Assembly (NCBI RefSeq): GCF_024347495.1
Contig: NZ_AP025490.1
Location: 1,116,001-1,180,000 of the forward strand
DNA: 64,000 bases
Direction of reading: 5' to 3'
Source of the DNA: Vibrio gallaecicus
GTDB taxonomy: Bacteria; Pseudomonadota; Gammaproteobacteria; Enterobacterales; Vibrionaceae
Below, piece by piece: positions 22,176 to 30,270 of this stretch. How positions within the stretch are numbered: position 1 is the stretch's first letter; each line of letters opens with the position of its first letter. Position numbers and translations under genes: made by a program. Below the pieces are notes generated by a model, which was given only the letters and a program-made list of their open reading frames with translations, searched no databases and was not told the origin of the DNA.

Positions 22176-23393
22176 ATGGCTGGTGTATTGGGAATGATTC
22201 TTGCTGGTGGTGAAGGTTCGCGTTTGAGACCTTTAACCGAATCCCGGAGTAAACCTTCAGTTCCTTTTGGTGGTAGTTACCGCCTGATCGACTTCGCTTT
22301 AAATAACTTCGTAAACGCTGATCTTATGAAGATCTACGTACTTACTCAGTTCAAATCTCAATCTTTATTCCACCATATGAAAAAGGGTTGGAATATTAAT
22401 GGTATTACAGACCGTTTCATCGACCCTATCCCTGCACAAATGCGTACAGGTAAGCGTTGGTATGAAGGGACTGCAGACGCAATCTACCAGAACTTAGGCT
22501 TTATGGAGCTGGAGCAGCCTGATCAAGTTTGTATTTTTGGTTCTGATCATATTTACAAAATGGATATCAAGCAGATGATTGATTTCCATAAAGAGAAAGA
22601 AGCTTCACTAACGGTTTCAGCATTGCGCATGCCGCTTGCAGAGGCCTCTGAATTTGGTGTTATTGAAGTTGATGCTGAAGGTCGTATGATTGGTTTTGAA
22701 GAAAAACCAGCTAATCCAAAATGCATTCCTGGAGACCCAGAATCAGCGTTAGTTTCAATGGGTAACTATGTTTTTGAAGCCAAAGACTTGTTTGCTGAAC
22801 TTATTGAAGATGCGGATAAAGAAGGTTCAACACACGATTTTGGTAAAGATATTATCCCTAATATGTTTCCTCGTGGTGATGTCTTTGTTTACGACTTCAG
22901 TACTAACCGCATTACTGGCGAAAAAGAGGAAGTGTATTGGCGTGATGTAGGTACGATTGATGCGTACTGGCAAGCTCATATGGATCTTCTGAAAAAGGAT
23001 GCGCCGTTCTCGCTTTATAACCGTAAGTGGCCTTTACATACCTATTACCCGCCTCTACCACCTGCAACTTTCTCTGATTCAGACAATGGACGAGTTCAAA
23101 TCATCGATAGCTTGGTTTGTAGCGGTAGTTACGTACGTGGTTCTCGTATAGAAAAAAGTGTTCTTGGTTTCCGTAGCAACATCGCATCAACATGTGATAT
23201 TAGCGAAAGTATCCTTTTAGGTGATGTGAAAGTAGGCGAGGGCTGTGTGCTTCGTCGCGTTATCGTTGATAAAGATGCTGACATTGCTCCTGGAACTCAA
23301 ATAGGTGTCAACCTGCAAGAAGATAAAAAGCATTACCACGTATCAGATGAAGGTATTGTGGTCATTCCTAAAGGAGCACGCGTTGGCTACTAA
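22176..23393 (+). CDS. glgC: Glucose-1-phosphate adenylyltransferase
   Basis: A 405-residue ADP-glucose pyrophosphorylase. The nucleotidyltransferase domain has MILAGGEGSRLRPLTESRSKPSVPFGG near the start, the sugar-phosphate site FEEKPANP around 180 and a left-handed beta-helix C-terminus (SVLGFRSNIASTCDISESILLGDVKVGEG). It makes ADP-glucose, the rate-limiting step of bacterial glycogen synthesis, and is normally allosteric. GGAG 7 bases before the ATG at 22176 sets the start. The 3' end overlaps glgA and contains the Shine-Dalgarno for it. Confidence 0.96.
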   Translation: MAGVLGMILAGGEGSRLRPLTESRSKPSVPFGGSYRLIDFALNNFVNADLMKIYVLTQFKSQSLFHHMKKGWNINGITDRFIDPIPAQMRTGKRWYEGTADAIYQNLGFMELEQPDQVCIFGSDHIYKMDIKQMIDFHKEKEASLTVSALRMPLAEASEFGVIEVDAEGRMIGFEEKPANPKCIPGDPESALVSMGNYVFEAKDLFAELIEDADKEGSTHDFGKDIIPNMFPRGDVFVYDFSTNRITGEKEEVYWRDVGTIDAYWQAHMDLLKKDAPFSLYNRKWPLHTYYPPLPPATFSDSDNGRVQIIDSLVCSGSYVRGSRIEKSVLGFRSNIASTCDISESILLGDVKVGEGCVLRRVIVDKDADIAPGTQIGVNLQEDKKHYHVSDEGIVVIPKGARVGY

Positions 23394-24837
23394 GACGTTA
23401 TCAGTACTTTTTGTAGCGTCAGAAGTTGAAGGCTTGATTAAAAGTGGTGGCTTGGCTGATGTAGCCAAGGCGCTGCCTATAGCGTTACAAACACTTGAGC
23501 AAAATGTGCGAGTATGTATTCCCGCTTATAGTAAGATACCTGATGTTGATTCTGCTGAAGTGATTCTTGAATCAGAATTAGAGCATTGGCCTCATACTGC
23601 TTATCGCGTTAAGAAGCTGAATGTTGAAGGGGTGGAAGTATTCGGCATTGATTGTCCCAAATACTTTGACCGACCTGAAATGTATGCAGAAAACAACCAA
23701 GCTTACAGTGATAATGGCGAACGGTTTTCATTTTTCAGTGCTGCGAGTTTAGACATGTTACCTAAGTTAGGCTTTCAGCCTGATATTGTTCATGCAAATG
23801 ATTGGCATACAGGTTTTGTTCCGTTCTTACTGAAGTCACGTTACCAGGAACATGAATTTTTTGCTGGAACTCGAAGTGTTATTTCAATTCATAATGCGGT
23901 ATTCAAAGGTGTATTCACCTATGATGAATTGCAAAATCTTCCAGAGATGCATAGCTATAATGTCCCTGAAGCAGCAGTAAGTGACACTCACGTTACTATG
24001 CTAAAAGCTGGTGTATTGTGTGCAGACAAAATCAACGCAGTTAGCCCGACGTATGCTGAAGAGTTGAAAACAGAGCTTGGCAGTCATGGTATGGCTTATG
24101 AGTTTCAGCATCGCTCCGATGATTTATTTGGCATCCTGAACGGTTGTGACTACAGCGCTTGGAACCCTGAAACTGATGAGTTTCTGCCTCGCAAGTTTAA
24201 AGCAACAATGCATAGTATGGTAAGAGGGAAGTCAGCCTGTAAGCAACAATTACAGGAAGACGTTGGATTACCAATAAGAAGCTGCGCAGTCTATGGAATG
24301 GTTTGCCGCTTAACGCATCAAAAAGGCGTTCATTATTTACTGCCAATCGTAGAGCAATTTTTGAAAAATGATCTACAAATTGTGATTGTTGGTACGGGTG
24401 ACCCAGTTTTGGCTAGTCAGTTGAAAGAGTTGGCGGCGAAAAACTCAGATAAGTTTGCTTTCATTGAAGCTTATAGCAATAAACTTGCTCACTTGGTTGA
24501 AGCTGGCTCAGACTTTTTTTTGATGCCTTCTGAATTTGAACCGTGTGGTTTAAACCAAATCTACAGTATGGCTTATGGTACTTTGCCAATTGTGCGCAGT
24601 GTTGGCGGCTTGAAAGATAGCGTAAATGATTATGACGAAAACTCTGAGCTAGCGACGGGCTTTGCGTTCAATGAACCAACTCCTTCAGCACTGCTTAATG
24701 TTCTTCATCGTTCATTACTGCTTTATGCTCAAAACCCACAAGAAATCAAACGTGTTCAGCTTTATGCAATGCAACAGAACTTTAGCTGGGAACAAGCAGC
24801 TGAAGAATATCTAGAGATGTATAGAACTGCGTTTTAA
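23383..24837 (+). CDS. glgA: Glycogen synthase GlgA, TTG start
   Basis: A 484-residue GT5 glycogen synthase. It begins ATKTLSVLFVASEVEGLIKSGGLADVAKALP with the ADP-glucose-binding KSGGLADV motif; the GT-B C-terminal site is visible in MPSEFEPCGLNQIYSMAYGTLPIVRSVGGL. It adds glucosyl units from ADP-glucose to glycogen. I place the start at TTG 23383: AAGGAG lies 6 bases before it inside glgC, and the protein then has the family length. A longer frame from 23305 has no support. The 11-base overlap with glgC implies translational coupling. Confidence 0.94.
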   Translation: MATKTLSVLFVASEVEGLIKSGGLADVAKALPIALQTLEQNVRVCIPAYSKIPDVDSAEVILESELEHWPHTAYRVKKLNVEGVEVFGIDCPKYFDRPEMYAENNQAYSDNGERFSFFSAASLDMLPKLGFQPDIVHANDWHTGFVPFLLKSRYQEHEFFAGTRSVISIHNAVFKGVFTYDELQNLPEMHSYNVPEAAVSDTHVTMLKAGVLCADKINAVSPTYAEELKTELGSHGMAYEFQHRSDDLFGILNGCDYSAWNPETDEFLPRKFKATMHSMVRGKSACKQQLQEDVGLPIRSCAVYGMVCRLTHQKGVHYLLPIVEQFLKNDLQIVIVGTGDPVLASQLKELAAKNSDKFAFIEAYSNKLAHLVEAGSDFFLMPSEFEPCGLNQIYSMAYGTLPIVRSVGGLKDSVNDYDENSELATGFAFNEPTPSALLNVLHRSLLLYAQNPQEIKRVQLYAMQQNFSWEQAAEEYLEMYRTAF

Positions 24838-24864
24838 GTTTTAGATTAAACTATTGTGATTAAT

Positions 24865-24896
24865 AGAGGCGCTCTTAAGTTAGAGCGCCTTTTTAT
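24865..24896 (+). terminator. Terminator of glgCA
   Basis: Stem AGGCGCTCT (24867-24875) / AGAGCGCCT (24882-24890), loop TAAGTT, then T run. Confidence 0.85.
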
Positions 24897-25087
24897 TTGT
24901 GGTCAGATCTGATTGTTTATATTAGTAAGATGCTTGAAATATAGACAAATTTTAGGTGTGATGAAGTGGTGAGTCATTCATTTAACTAATGATATGATTG
25001 ACATTGTCATCACTTAGCCCGTTTAATAGCGTGCTAGCCTAGCCCCCTAAAGCTCAATGTGAGCATAACGTGATTTAAGCGAAGGAT

Positions 25088-25885
25088 ATGTCAGAGACTT
25101 TATTATTCCATAAAACATTCACACACCCGACCAGCGATGAGTGGGTGGTCTTTGTGCATGGAGCTGGTGGCAGTTCATCTATTTGGTTCAAGCAAATAAA
25201 AGCTTACAAGGAGCACTTTAATTTACTGTTAATCGACTTACGTGGACATGGTAAATCTAATGCTTTGTTAAAAGAGCTAATAGCGAACCGATATACCTTC
25301 AAAGCTGTAACTCTTGATATTTTGAAAGTGCTCGACCATTTGAAAATTCGTTCTGCTCATTTCGTCGGCATGTCTCTTGGAACGATAATTGTACGTAATG
25401 TTGCGGAAATTGCAGCAAGTCGAGTTCGCTCAATGGTGCTAGGAGGAGCTGTAACTCGCCTTAACACCCGTTCACAAATTCTGATTAAGCTTGGTAACCT
25501 GAGTAAGCATATTATCCCTTACATGTGGTTATATAGCTTATTTGCTTATGTAGTGATGCCACAGAAGAGCCAAAAAGAGTCTCGACACTTATTTATTAGA
25601 GAAGCTAAGAAACTTTGTCAAAAAGAATTTAAACGTTGGTTCATCTTAACAGCTGATGTGAACCCTATAATGAAGTACTTTAAGGATCGTGAATTACCGA
25701 TCCCAACATTGTATTTGATGGGGGAAAGAGACTATATGTTTATTCAACCCGTGAAAGAAATGGTTGAGGCACATCAAGCAAGTGAACTAGTGGAAATACC
25801 AAATTGTGGGCATGTATGCAACGTAGAGCAACCTGATGAATTCAACAAGCGCTCTATTGCTTTTATACAAAAGCAAATAGCTTAG
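25088..25885 (+). CDS. Alpha/beta-fold hydrolase
   Basis: A 265-residue alpha/beta hydrolase. The oxyanion segment VVFVHGAGGSSSIW (20-33), the nucleophile elbow GMSLG with Ser96, an acid in MGERDYMF and the histidine in NCGHVCNVEQP complete a catalytic triad. There is a hydrophobic lid-like insertion around 135-160 (IIPYMWLYSLFAYVV), suggesting a lipid or ester substrate. No signal peptide, so probably cytoplasmic. Substrate unknown; the glycogen genes upstream are separated by a terminator. GAAGGA sits about 4 bases before the ATG. The stop codon lies inside a strong hairpin. Confidence 0.85.
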   Translation: MSETLLFHKTFTHPTSDEWVVFVHGAGGSSSIWFKQIKAYKEHFNLLLIDLRGHGKSNALLKELIANRYTFKAVTLDILKVLDHLKIRSAHFVGMSLGTIIVRNVAEIAASRVRSMVLGGAVTRLNTRSQILIKLGNLSKHIIPYMWLYSLFAYVVMPQKSQKESRHLFIREAKKLCQKEFKRWFILTADVNPIMKYFKDRELPIPTLYLMGERDYMFIQPVKEMVEAHQASELVEIPNCGHVCNVEQPDEFNKRSIAFIQKQIA

Positions 25886-25932
25886 AAGCTATTTGCTGTA
25901 ATACTTAGCTTCAAGCTAACAAGAGAGGTTAG
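25872..25932. repeat. Three adjoining inverted repeats at the hydrolase 3' end
   Basis: AGCAAATAGCTT (25872-25883) faces its exact complement at 25886-25897, across the stop codon. Next comes TTAGCTT / AAGCTAA near 25903-25917, which shares bases with GCTAAC / GTTAGC ending near 25931. No long T tract follows. Possibly an atypical transcription end or an mRNA stabiliser between the convergent hydrolase and DUF2007 genes. Confidence 0.65.
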
Positions 25933-25952
25933 CCTTTAGTTAATAATTACTA

Positions 25953-26309
25953 TTATTCAGATGTATTCCTAGGCAGCTCAATTTTAACTTCGCTTTGAGG
26001 GGATTGAGCTCCACATTGCCAGCAAGATCCAAATTGTGGCTCATTGTTTTCTCTACAATTCTCGCATACCCATTCTTCAAACTGTATTGATGTCTGTTGT
26101 AATTGGTACTCTTCCACAATCACTTTAGCTCTTGGTGCGTACTCAGTATTTGGTAACCAAACGTATGGATCAGTTTCTTCGGTAAAGGGTAATTCACCTT
26201 TGAGCCCAAATAGACCTTCTCCTCTTACTTCACACTCCACATTTTCACTTTGTAGAAGTCCACATACAATGTGAGCCTCTGCAGGATTACTCGCAATAAA
26301 TATTTTCAT
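25953..26309 (-). CDS. DUF2007 protein with C-terminal zinc ribbon
   Basis: A 118-residue soluble protein. The first 75 residues (MKIFIASNPAEAHIVCGLLQSENVECEVRGEGLFG, then YVWLPNTEYAPRAKVIVEEY) match the DUF2007 signal-transducing-like fold. The tail has two CxxC knuckles, WVCENCRENN and GSCWQCGA, which can bind one zinc. Function unknown. The ATG overlaps the stop of the upstream membrane-protein gene as TAATG, so the two are translationally coupled. Confidence 0.8.
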   Translation of the reverse strand: MKIFIASNPAEAHIVCGLLQSENVECEVRGEGLFGLKGELPFTEETDPYVWLPNTEYAPRAKVIVEEYQLQQTSIQFEEWVCENCRENNEPQFGSCWQCGAQSPQSEVKIELPRNTSE

Positions 26310-26989
26310 TATTCAGCCACCGGACCTGAACGAAATTTAGCCATTGCCCATTTTGCTAAAATTGGGAACAAACCAAGCAATGCAAATGAGAGTAAAACAG
26401 ATGGTGAAACAATACCCGACAATGAATCAATTTCCGCAAGTTGCGTACCTGCATTTAGGTAAACAGCAGTACCTGGAAGCATGCCTAATTGGCTAGTTAA
26501 GTAATAGCGAGAGATGGAGATTGGCGTTAGACCCATCAATAAATTAATTAAGAAAAACGGAAATACTGGGATTAAACGAAGTGAAAATAAGTAAAATGCC
26601 CCGTCTTTCTCAACACCTTGGTTGATGGTTGCTAACTTGTCACCAAATTTACTTTGTACCCAGTCACGTAATAAAAATCGGCTACTTAGGAAAGCTAATG
26701 TAGCGCCAATGGTACTTGCAAATGAAACCAAAACAAGGCTTGCCCAAAAACCGAATAGGGCTGCGCCTAGTAGAGTCACTACCGCGGCGCCAGGGATCGA
26801 GAAAGCAGTAATCATGACGTAAACAATGAAGTATATCGCTGCCGCCAGTAAGAAATTACTTTCAATATAGTTATTTAAAAGCACTTGTTGAGCTTTGGCA
26901 TTCTCTAACGTTAGATACTGACCAAAGTTGACACCTAGTATGATGATGGTTGCCAGTAGTACGATTCCTAAAATTAGTTTTTTACTCAT
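26309..26989 (-). CDS. TVP38/TMEM64 (VTT-domain) membrane protein
   Basis: A 226-residue inner-membrane protein with about five hydrophobic segments. The VTT core is seen in FSIPGAAVVTLLGAALFGFWAS (about 62-83) and in FLSSRFLLRDWV with RLIPVFPFFLINLLMGLTPIS (about 138-158), as in DedA/TMEM64 relatives that include lipid scramblases and flippases. The exact substrate is unknown. GAGGAAG before the ATG is a good ribosome binding site. It is followed, with a 1-base overlap, by the DUF2007 gene. Confidence 0.85.
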   Translation of the reverse strand: MSKKLILGIVLLATIIILGVNFGQYLTLENAKAQQVLLNNYIESNFLLAAAIYFIVYVMITAFSIPGAAVVTLLGAALFGFWASLVLVSFASTIGATLAFLSSRFLLRDWVQSKFGDKLATINQGVEKDGAFYLFSLRLIPVFPFFLINLLMGLTPISISRYYLTSQLGMLPGTAVYLNAGTQLAEIDSLSGIVSPSVLLSFALLGLFPILAKWAMAKFRSGPVAE

Positions 26990-27065
26990 GAATACTTCCT
27001 CTAAATGTCACTTAATATCATTATTATAGTTAGACAGGGAATCAAGGCATTAACTTTCATTGAAA

Positions 27066-27095
27066 ATAAAAAAAGCCACAAATAATGTGGCTTTT
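27066..27095 (-). terminator. Terminator of tfoY
   Basis: Stem AGCCACA (27074-27080) / TGTGGCT (27086-27092) followed on the minus strand by a T run. It lies directly after the tfoY stop. Confidence 0.85.
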
Positions 27096-27118
27096 TGGTG
27101 TGAAAGTGACTGATTAAC

Positions 27119-27709
27119 TTAATTAATTCGGCTGATAAGCTCTTCTCGTCGCTGTTGAGGGATAACAGACCAGTGCATACCCTTTATAGCGCCCTCTAAT
27201 GCCCATAACAACTCAAGGCTTACATCCGATGAATGAGACTGCCTAATAGCGTTGTAGGCATTTACAGAGCCAAATTCATACAGCCTTTCCACTGAATCAA
27301 TGCCGGCTTTTTTAAGCATCCTTTCAGTCGCAAGTCGAAGGTTTGGGAGATCCTTCAAGCGGTTAGGTTTTGCTGAAGATTGTTCCTTTTTCTCATCTTT
27401 AGCGAAGTTTAGAGAAACTTCCGCTAAATTGAGAGTTTGTTGTAGATCTTGCAAAATGTTATTAGGAAGAGCGAAATACTTAGTAACAACAGGAAACCCT
27501 CGTTTTTTGTAGACGTACGGTTGAAACCCTTGTTGTTTGAATTGATCCGCAGAGTTTTTATCAGCTCTAATGTGTAGTTGATCATTCACAACTAATGCGA
27601 ACATAGTTTCGTCAGCAAATAGGCCGAACCCACCAAACATTGAACGCGATTTTATTTTTCCTAGGGACTCAAATAACTTCATCGAGTCCTTTAGTAGTGG
27701 TTTATCCAT
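27119..27709 (-). CDS. tfoY: TfoX/Sxy-family regulator TfoY
   Basis: A 196-residue two-domain Sxy protein. The N-terminal TfoX domain includes [22 protein letters not shown] (about 20-41) and the C-terminal domain [27 protein letters not shown] (about 120-146) has the helix-hairpin-helix-like region. The N-terminus [18 protein letters not shown] and the riboswitch upstream fit TfoY (VC1722 in V. cholerae) rather than TfoX. In vibrios TfoY promotes motility and type VI secretion and works with CRP; that role is from the literature. The leader holds a c-di-GMP-I aptamer, so c-di-GMP should control it. Shine-Dalgarno is weak (GAG about 10 bases before ATG). Confidence 0.9.
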   Translation of the reverse strand: MDKPLLKDSMKLFESLGKIKSRSMFGGFGLFADETMFALVVNDQLHIRADKNSADQFKQQGFQPYVYKKRGFPVVTKYFALPNNILQDLQQTLNLAEVSLNFAKDEKKEQSSAKPNRLKDLPNLRLATERMLKKAGIDSVERLYEFGSVNAYNAIRQSHSSDVSLELLWALEGAIKGMHWSVIPQQRREELISRIN

Positions 27710-28015
27710 GTGTTTTATCTCGGTGTATTTGAATTATGCCACCAAATAAGCAGGTCCGAGAGAGTAGCAAAATGTTGCTATAAAATGTCAGTTAGCGGTA
27801 AATCTTTCATTTTGCCATCGGCAACCCCGCTACCATACCAATATAGGCTTAGGCCGGAGGCTTTGCGTCTCACTCTTTAAAGTGGTTTGCCCTGTGCGTG
27901 ACTTTTGACAGAATAAGTATTTTGTTGAACAAAGCTCACATTTGAATTTTTAAAGTGTGACATTCATTCAGTAAATGATAGTCGTAATGTGTGACTAAGT
28001 GCATTTGTTTTGTTT
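27710..28015. other. tfoY leader and spacer to purR
   Basis: It contains the c-di-GMP-I aptamer (27814-27904) and about 105 bases of downstream leader. That leader has a hairpin TAGCAA / TTGCTA (27765-27780) and a ten-codon frame starting at the ATG just after the aptamer (MKDLPLTDIL). Beyond the aptamer towards purR no further gene is seen. Confidence 0.6.
27814..27904 (-). ncRNA. Cyclic-di-GMP-I (GEMM-I) riboswitch
   Basis: Read on the minus strand, the element starts GTCACGCACAGGGCAAACC, then GAGACGCAAAGCCUCCGGCC, and closes with GGTAGCGGGGTTGCCGATGG. These are the invariant blocks of the class I c-di-GMP aptamer, and the sequence is very close to my memory of the V. cholerae Vc2 riboswitch upstream of VC1722 (tfoY). 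The aptamer folds as two parallel hairpins with a tetraloop receptor. The base CCGCTA downstream (27793-27798 on the plus strand reads TAGCGG) can pair with TAGCGG at the aptamer's 3' side, a possible alternative structure. Confidence 0.95.
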
Positions 28016-28043
28016 GTAAAAAAGCGCACTTAAATGTGCGCAT
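28016..28043 (-). terminator. Terminator of purR
   Basis: On the minus strand a GCGCAC / GTGCGC stem with an ATTTAA loop is followed by six T. It lies directly downstream of the purR stop at 28059. Confidence 0.85.
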
Positions 28044-28058
28044 TTATGAATGCTTTAT

Positions 28059-29063
28059 TTATTTCAGTGATTTAACTGTGTTTCGTTCCACTATTTCTGG
28101 GTGCATTTCGAAAATACGTTTTTCATGGTCTTTATCTTTTATACGTTCTAGCAATATTTCAAAAGCATTTTTGCCAACGCGTCGCTTAGGTTGGTGGACG
28201 GTGGTCAGTGGCGGAGAAAAGTATTCAGCCAACTCAATGTTGTCATAACCAATAACTGAAATATCATCAGGGATCTTTAGCCCATTTTGCTGTAGTCGGC
28301 TCATTAAACCGAGTGCCATTGTATCGTTAAAGCAGAAAACGGCGGTTGGGCGGTCTTCCATCCCTACAATCTTGTCTGCAGCAATTACGGCTGTATCACA
28401 TTCAAAGTTACCTTCAATGATTAAGTCATCATTCAATTCAACTTGTGCTTCATTTAATGCTCGGTGGTAACCTGCAATACGCTCAGTACAAGCCGCTTTA
28501 TCTAGATGACCACTTAAGCAAGCAATTCGTGTGTGACCTTTTTCTAGTAGGTATTTTGTTGCTAAGTAGCCGCCCTCTTCAGAGTTATCGATGATCTTAT
28601 CTGCTTGAGAGCTTTCAGGACCCCAATCCATCACTACTTTAGGGATATCCGCGTGTCGATCTAACATTTCACGAAGTTCTTCTGTTAGGTCGGAACACAT
28701 CACTAAAATGCCATCTACGCGTTTTTCAGCCAGCATGCGAATGTAATCACGTTGTTTCTCGTAAATACCACCTGTATTGCAAAGGATCAAAGTATAACCT
28801 TGGCGGTAGCAGTAGCTTTCTACACCATCAATGACTTCAGAGAAGAATAAGTTGGTAGATTGAGTAACTAGCATGCCGATAGTACGTGTCGTATTGCATT
28901 TTAAGCTACGAGCAACAGCACTAGGTGCATAGTTTAATTCATCAACAGCTTTATTTACTTTTTCTTGAGTCGCTTCTGCAACAAAGCGAGTCTTATTGAT
29001 GACATGAGAAACAGTTGTTGTTGATACGCCGGCTAATCGAGCGACATCTTTTATAGTGGCCAT
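28059..29063 (-). CDS. purR: LacI-family purine repressor PurR
   Basis: A 334-residue LacI/GalR regulator. The helix-turn-helix is [27 protein letters not shown] (2-28) with the hinge helix SAVARSLK around 48-55, which is how PurR reads its operator. The periplasmic-binding-like core (60-334) binds guanine or hypoxanthine as co-repressor. E. coli PurR is close in length (341). It represses purine and pyrimidine biosynthesis genes. AGGAT about 6 bases before the ATG. The neighbouring torD/torR and tfoY match the V. cholerae order from memory. Confidence 0.93.
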   Translation of the reverse strand: MATIKDVARLAGVSTTTVSHVINKTRFVAEATQEKVNKAVDELNYAPSAVARSLKCNTTRTIGMLVTQSTNLFFSEVIDGVESYCYRQGYTLILCNTGGIYEKQRDYIRMLAEKRVDGILVMCSDLTEELREMLDRHADIPKVVMDWGPESSQADKIIDNSEEGGYLATKYLLEKGHTRIACLSGHLDKAACTERIAGYHRALNEAQVELNDDLIIEGNFECDTAVIAADKIVGMEDRPTAVFCFNDTMALGLMSRLQQNGLKIPDDISVIGYDNIELAEYFSPPLTTVHQPKRRVGKNAFEILLERIKDKDHEKRIFEMHPEIVERNTVKSLK

Positions 29064-29177
29064 GGTTTTATCCTGTTAAAAGCTACTTTACTAGAGAGTA
29101 GGGCAGCAAAGTAGCCGTAAAGCTACCAGAGTGAGAGCACTGGTTAAGTTTTTCTAATGGTATTAAAGTGCTAAAAA

Positions 29178-29203
29178 ACAAAAAACCGCTAATCAGAGCG
29201 GCT
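29178..29203 (-). terminator. Minus-strand terminator between torD and purR
   Basis: On the minus strand stem CCGCT / AGCGG with loop CTGATT followed by TTTTTTG and more T. It is about 180 bases after the torD stop and about 115 bases before purR, so it probably insulates purR from torD. Confidence 0.7.
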
Positions 29204-29262
29204 TGTTTTCAATTTCAAAATGCTCATGATCAGTAAAGCACAACATTTTGATGGTGTTTCAT

Positions 29263-29278
29263 ATTTTATCGTTTGCGA
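29263..29278 (-). promoter_or_regulatory. purR: Possible PurR operator
   Basis: The minus strand reads TCGCAAACGATAAAAT; the first half CGCAAACG is identical to the PurR consensus, the second half is poor. About 200 bases upstream of purR; could be the autoregulatory site. Low confidence. Confidence 0.3.
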
Positions 29279-29316
29279 TCACAATTTTAGACTGACTGGA
29301 AAATGACCGCAATAAC

Positions 29317-29340
29317 ATTCACCCATAATTATGGGTGAAT
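29317..29340. repeat. 24-bp perfect palindrome near torD stop
   Basis: ATTCACCCATAA at 29317-29328 is followed directly by its exact complement TTATGGGTGAAT. It lies 46 bases after the torD stop. It is not followed by a T tract, so it may be a protein-binding site rather than a terminator. Confidence 0.75.
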
Positions 29341-29385
29341 TGTCACATTTACATCTAAATATTCTATCAATACTAGAATATCGCT

Positions 29386-30033
29386 TTATTCATCGCTTAG
29401 GTATTCTAGATCCAGTTTATAAAAGGCTACGAGCAGTGTTGCAACGCTTGCGTAAAATCCAAATTTATCGAATTCTGTACACTTTGCTTGGAATCTTGGT
29501 ATCCAAGTAAGTAGGTATTTTTCGATAAACTGTTTTTGTTCAAGGAAGCTACTTTCAAACTCTTCACTGTTTTGATTTTCGTTAGAACGGATGATTAAAT
29601 TTCCAAGAAAATCGAGTTCAATGGCAATGTGATCCGCTGGTTCATTTAGATCAGCACTAACTCCTACACCATGCTCAGCCATCAGTGTTTCCATGTCTTT
29701 TGCAGGTTGACCATTTAGTAGACCAGTATTACCAATATACAAAGATGCATAAGGCAAAGCGGCGTACTTATCGGATTTTAAGAATAAATCACAAAAGTCA
29801 GCCGCAAGCTCAAGCTGTTCATCGTCACGATTCTGAGAGCGGTTCAAGGCATCGACGAGTTTATCTATTGCTGGTTTCAGCGTTTCATTTTCGCCTAACC
29901 CAGCTAGAAATGAACGAATTTCAACAGACTTGTAATGCTCTAATTCTGATTCTGTTAATTCTTTAGCAAATAAGCTTGATAGCCACCAGTAAATTTCAGC
30001 TCTTTTCTCGTTGAATGCTTTCATTTCTTTCAT
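29386..30033 (-). CDS. torD: Trimethylamine-N-oxide reductase chaperone TorD
   Basis: A 215-residue TorD-family helical protein. The family core [26 protein letters not shown] (about 95-120) and [22 protein letters not shown] segment ([19 protein letters not shown]) are clear. TorD binds the twin-arginine signal and unfolded TorA to help insert the molybdenum cofactor before export. The ATG at 30033 has AGGA 7 bases upstream and is chosen over the TTG one codon earlier. It is divergent from torR; torA, torC and torS are not in the window. Confidence 0.9.
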   Translation of the reverse strand: MKEMKAFNEKRAEIYWWLSSLFAKELTESELEHYKSVEIRSFLAGLGENETLKPAIDKLVDALNRSQNRDDEQLELAADFCDLFLKSDKYAALPYASLYIGNTGLLNGQPAKDMETLMAEHGVGVSADLNEPADHIAIELDFLGNLIIRSNENQNSEEFESSFLEQKQFIEKYLLTWIPRFQAKCTEFDKFGFYASVATLLVAFYKLDLEYLSDE

Positions 30034-30080
30034 CAATTATTCCTACCTTCATAAGGTGACGCCTAAAAACGGCTGAGATT

Positions 30081-30090
30081 CAGTGAACAG
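30081..30090 (-). promoter_or_regulatory. Possible TorR-binding decamer
   Basis: Minus strand CTGTTCACTG shares seven of ten positions with the E. coli tor box CTGTTCATAT. It lies between divergent torD and torR. A single weak match. Confidence 0.25.
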
Positions 30091-30270
30091 ACTTAAACTT
30101 AAGTCGTAATGCCTATATTGAATTGCTCTGAGCGGTAAATAGCAAGGTTTTAGCTTGTCTTGCATCAAAAAAAAACCATGTTTCTGGCTTTTATCTTACT
30201 GGCGACTAGAATTGTTACGAGTTATGAATAGAATAGTCAATGAAACTATTAAATAAGAAAAGTGGTGTAG

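Larger units (their letters stand above)
29064..29385. other. purR-torD spacer with operator-like sites
   Basis: About 320 bases. It contains a minus-strand terminator (29178-29203), a PurR half-site (29263-29278) and a 24-bp perfect palindrome (29317-29340). It therefore serves as torD 3' end and purR 5' control region. Confidence 0.6.
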
